Shown here one piece after another: positions 62,185-64,000 of a DNA stretch of 64,000 bases; the first letter of the stretch is position 1; the number at the start of each line of letters is the position of its first letter. This stretch comes from Progne subis subis. Taxonomy: Eukaryota > Chordata > Aves > Passeriformes > Hirundinidae. The DNA is taken from assembly GCA_022316685.1 (NCBI GenBank), contig JAKJHU010000065.1:2722322-2786321 (forward strand), in the 5' to 3' direction. The notes under the pieces were generated by a model. The model saw only the letters and a program-made list of their open reading frames with translations, had not been told where the DNA came from and searched no databases. A program made the position numbers and the translations under genes.

Positions 62185-62300
62185 TTATCCTCTGCCTAAG
62201 TCCTTGTGCTGCCCTTATCTCCACCCCATCGGCCTGGCTGCCAGGAGAGTGAGCTAAGAGAGATAGAGTAACCACTGTCCTGTGTGGTCCTTCCCTCCTT
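62185..62300. promoter_or_regulatory. GATA/CACCC/RUNX motif cluster (candidate intron-1 enhancer)
   Basis: Within about 115 bp there are three GATA-type sites (TTATCC 62185-62190, CTTATCT 62214-62220, AGATAG 62261-62266), a CACCC box directly after the second (62222-62226) and two RUNX sites in inverted orientation (AACCAC 62270-62275, TGTGGT 62283-62288). These are followed by ETS-like TTCC/TTCCT elements (about 62291-62302). GATA with CACCC or RUNX/ETS is a known grammar of haematopoietic enhancers. The cluster lies about 100-200 bp into the putative first intron. Confidence 0.35.
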
Positions 62301-64000
62301 CCTGCCTCCGGAGAAAAAGGTGTGTGAGAGACGGGATCTGCTTCGACATAGCTTTTCTTAGAGAAGGGGGAGGACTGAGCTAAGGTTTTATATCAGAGGG
62401 GGAAAAAAAAAAAAAAAGTCACCTGATGCCGTGACAAAAGTTTGAAGAAACAGGAGTTTCTTCTTGTTTACTTTTTGACAGTTTTTTGGGTTGTGTTTTC
62501 TTCCCCCATCCTCTTGCTTTTCCAAGTTTTTCCAAGTCAGTTATTCATCCTGTTAATAACCAAAGCACCACCAGCTGCTCATCTCACCTCTGGTAGAAGA
62601 GTAAAAGACTGTGGGCGGTGGTTTTATCGTCACCTTAAAAACAAAGGATTTTTATGTATTTTCTTTCTAAGAGATCCATACATGTGTGGTTAGGTACAAA
62701 GGATTTTTTTTTTTTTTTTTTTAATAATCAATTAATTGGGGGGGGAAATTTAAGTCTGGTCAAAAATCTGAATAATCTTCAAAGAGCAAATTTTTTTTCT
62801 TCCCAAGGGCTGAAGAACAGCACTTAATAAATAGGAAATACATTCCCTGATCAGTATCTTGTAGAAAGAGTGAACACCTATCTTTTAATCCATCATACAA
62901 CCTTAAAAAAGTGAGGTTCCCATAGGCCCAATAGTAATAAAGGTAAAAGGATTTCAAACTTCAGACCTTGCAGTCCTTACGTCAAAACTATTCAGTGCAG
63001 ACCTTATGATCAGACTTTCAAATAGATTCTGATCTTTGTTTGGAAACCATCTGGCCAAAGAAAAATAGCCAACTGTTTCAGCTCTTTTTAAATTTTTCTT
63101 CCTTTTTTCACCTCATTCCAAAAATATATTTTGCGAGCAGCATTCTGCTTTTCATCCCTATGTGTCAAATGTGAGAGAAGACTTTTAAATATCCAGTGCG
63201 CATTCTTTACACACAACAAAGTTTGTGTAATCACATGCTTGTAACAGTAAAATTCCATATTCCTTCCCTTTACAGATGGTGCAGTAATTATCATATGGCT
63301 CTCAGAATATAACTCATGGTGTGGAAAAGACACACAAAGTTTACACGCATGCTATCCCACCCTTTTACAGAACTTCAAATGTAACCAGCTTCTTGGTTGT
63401 ATGGTCACATTAAAATTCCCCTTTTGCAACACTTTATACAAAAAACAAACACCTGGATTCAGAGTTTCCTAAAGGAGTCATCTGAAAATAGGTACTTTCT
63501 GCCAAAATGTCACAAAGATTTATGTGCTTACATTCACGGATTAAATTGAGGACAGGTGGGAGAACATTCAACTATGAGAAGGAATGATAGCAAATTTATG
63601 TGTAAAAAAGGGTGAGGGGAGGAGGGTAGTTATTATGATTTCTGGTGGTTTAGATAAAACAGACATAGATTTTGTAAAAGGGAAGGCACCGTGCCTGGGA
63701 AGGTACCCTTCAGAAGTGAAATAATGACCTATGGGATTGGATTTCCTTGAAGTGAAGAGAGAGGCACTCTGGAATTCAAAACTCTCTGTCCCAGCCACCA
63801 GCAGGGCACTGGATGGCACTGGGATGCTGCCCAGGGCATGGGAACAGATGTTTGTGGGGCACAGAAACCCTGCAGCTGCTTCCCTTCCCTGGCCAGGGGA
63901 ACTGTGCCTCTCTCAAGGGCAGCCCCTTCCACCTCAGAGGAGAAGTGGGGGTCACTGCCCTTCCCTGGAAGCCCTCAGGCGTGGTGACCTCCAAGCCTTC
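62301..64000. other. Possible intron-1 sequence, no supported exon
   Basis: If the exon at 62015-62094 is real, this is intronic. It contains A/T homopolymers (about 62403-62417, 62705-62722) and a G8 run near 62739. The GC-richer end (63740-64000) has no recognisable exon. Confidence 0.4.

Noticed and set aside
62442..62693. 83-codon + frame starting with a signal-peptide-like hydrophobic N-terminus
   Set aside because: It lies in T-rich DNA, where hydrophobic frames arise readily; no promoter, splice signals or homology support it.
1..64000. tRNA, rRNA, snRNA (including U6 and 7SK), known miRNA and CRISPR arrays
   Set aside because: Reading by eye found no characteristic sequences or direct-repeat arrays; a covariance-model scan would be the decisive test.

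Overview
The window looks like vertebrate, most probably avian, nuclear DNA. It is AT-rich and CpG-poor, has no operons or prokaryotic signals, and carries two recognisable CR1 LINE tails. One (about 58649-58704) has the typical avian CR1 3' end with an ATTCTATGAT-type terminus; the other (about 47425-47880) is in reverse orientation. It also holds three related solo LTRs of an ERVK-like endogenous retrovirus. The species cannot be named from the sequence alone. I find no complete protein-coding gene, tRNA, rRNA, snRNA or CRISPR array. The many short ORFs have no recognisable domain and look like chance frames in non-coding DNA.

Layout. A first LTR copy sits at 118-504. At 4490-5150 an AT-rich stretch with unusually many CpGs looks like an old regulatory element, and it ends in a 147-bp inverted repeat. 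From there to about 25 kb is gene-poor sequence with homopolymer and purine tracts. Three possible non-coding exons on the + strand lie at about 25.2, 32.2 and 34.1 kb, the first two with GTAAGT donors. The second LTR copy, inverted, is at 26732-27118 and is followed by what may be a very old LINE remnant. A palindromic AT block lies at 35.1 kb, and a second candidate conserved non-coding element with a stem-loop at 38.2-38.5 kb. A purine-rich strand-asymmetric block lies at 42.1-42.4 kb. The CR1 copies are at 47.4-47.9 and 58.65 kb. The third LTR copy (56950-57340) is flanked by a perfect 6-bp target-site duplication and sits at the edge of a GC-rich, locally duplicated sequence.

The most gene-like segment is 61.6-62.3 kb. 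A CpG-rich patch contains a perfect 9+9 bp palindrome, a kB-like site, a GC box, a 14-bp palindrome and a good TATA box (61955-61960). About 55 bases after the TATA box begins an ATG reading frame. It runs 80 nt into a perfect GTAAGT donor and would encode a short basic-then-hydrophobic N-terminus of the kind seen in signal-anchored proteins. Just downstream is a dense cluster of GATA, CACCC and paired RUNX motifs. My reading is that the right edge holds the promoter and first exon of a gene running rightwards out of the window, with an intron-1 regulatory module of haematopoietic or immune type. That is inference from motifs only.

If so, the remaining ~61 kb is the intergenic flank of that gene, shaped by LTR insertion, CR1 decay and scattered regulatory DNA.
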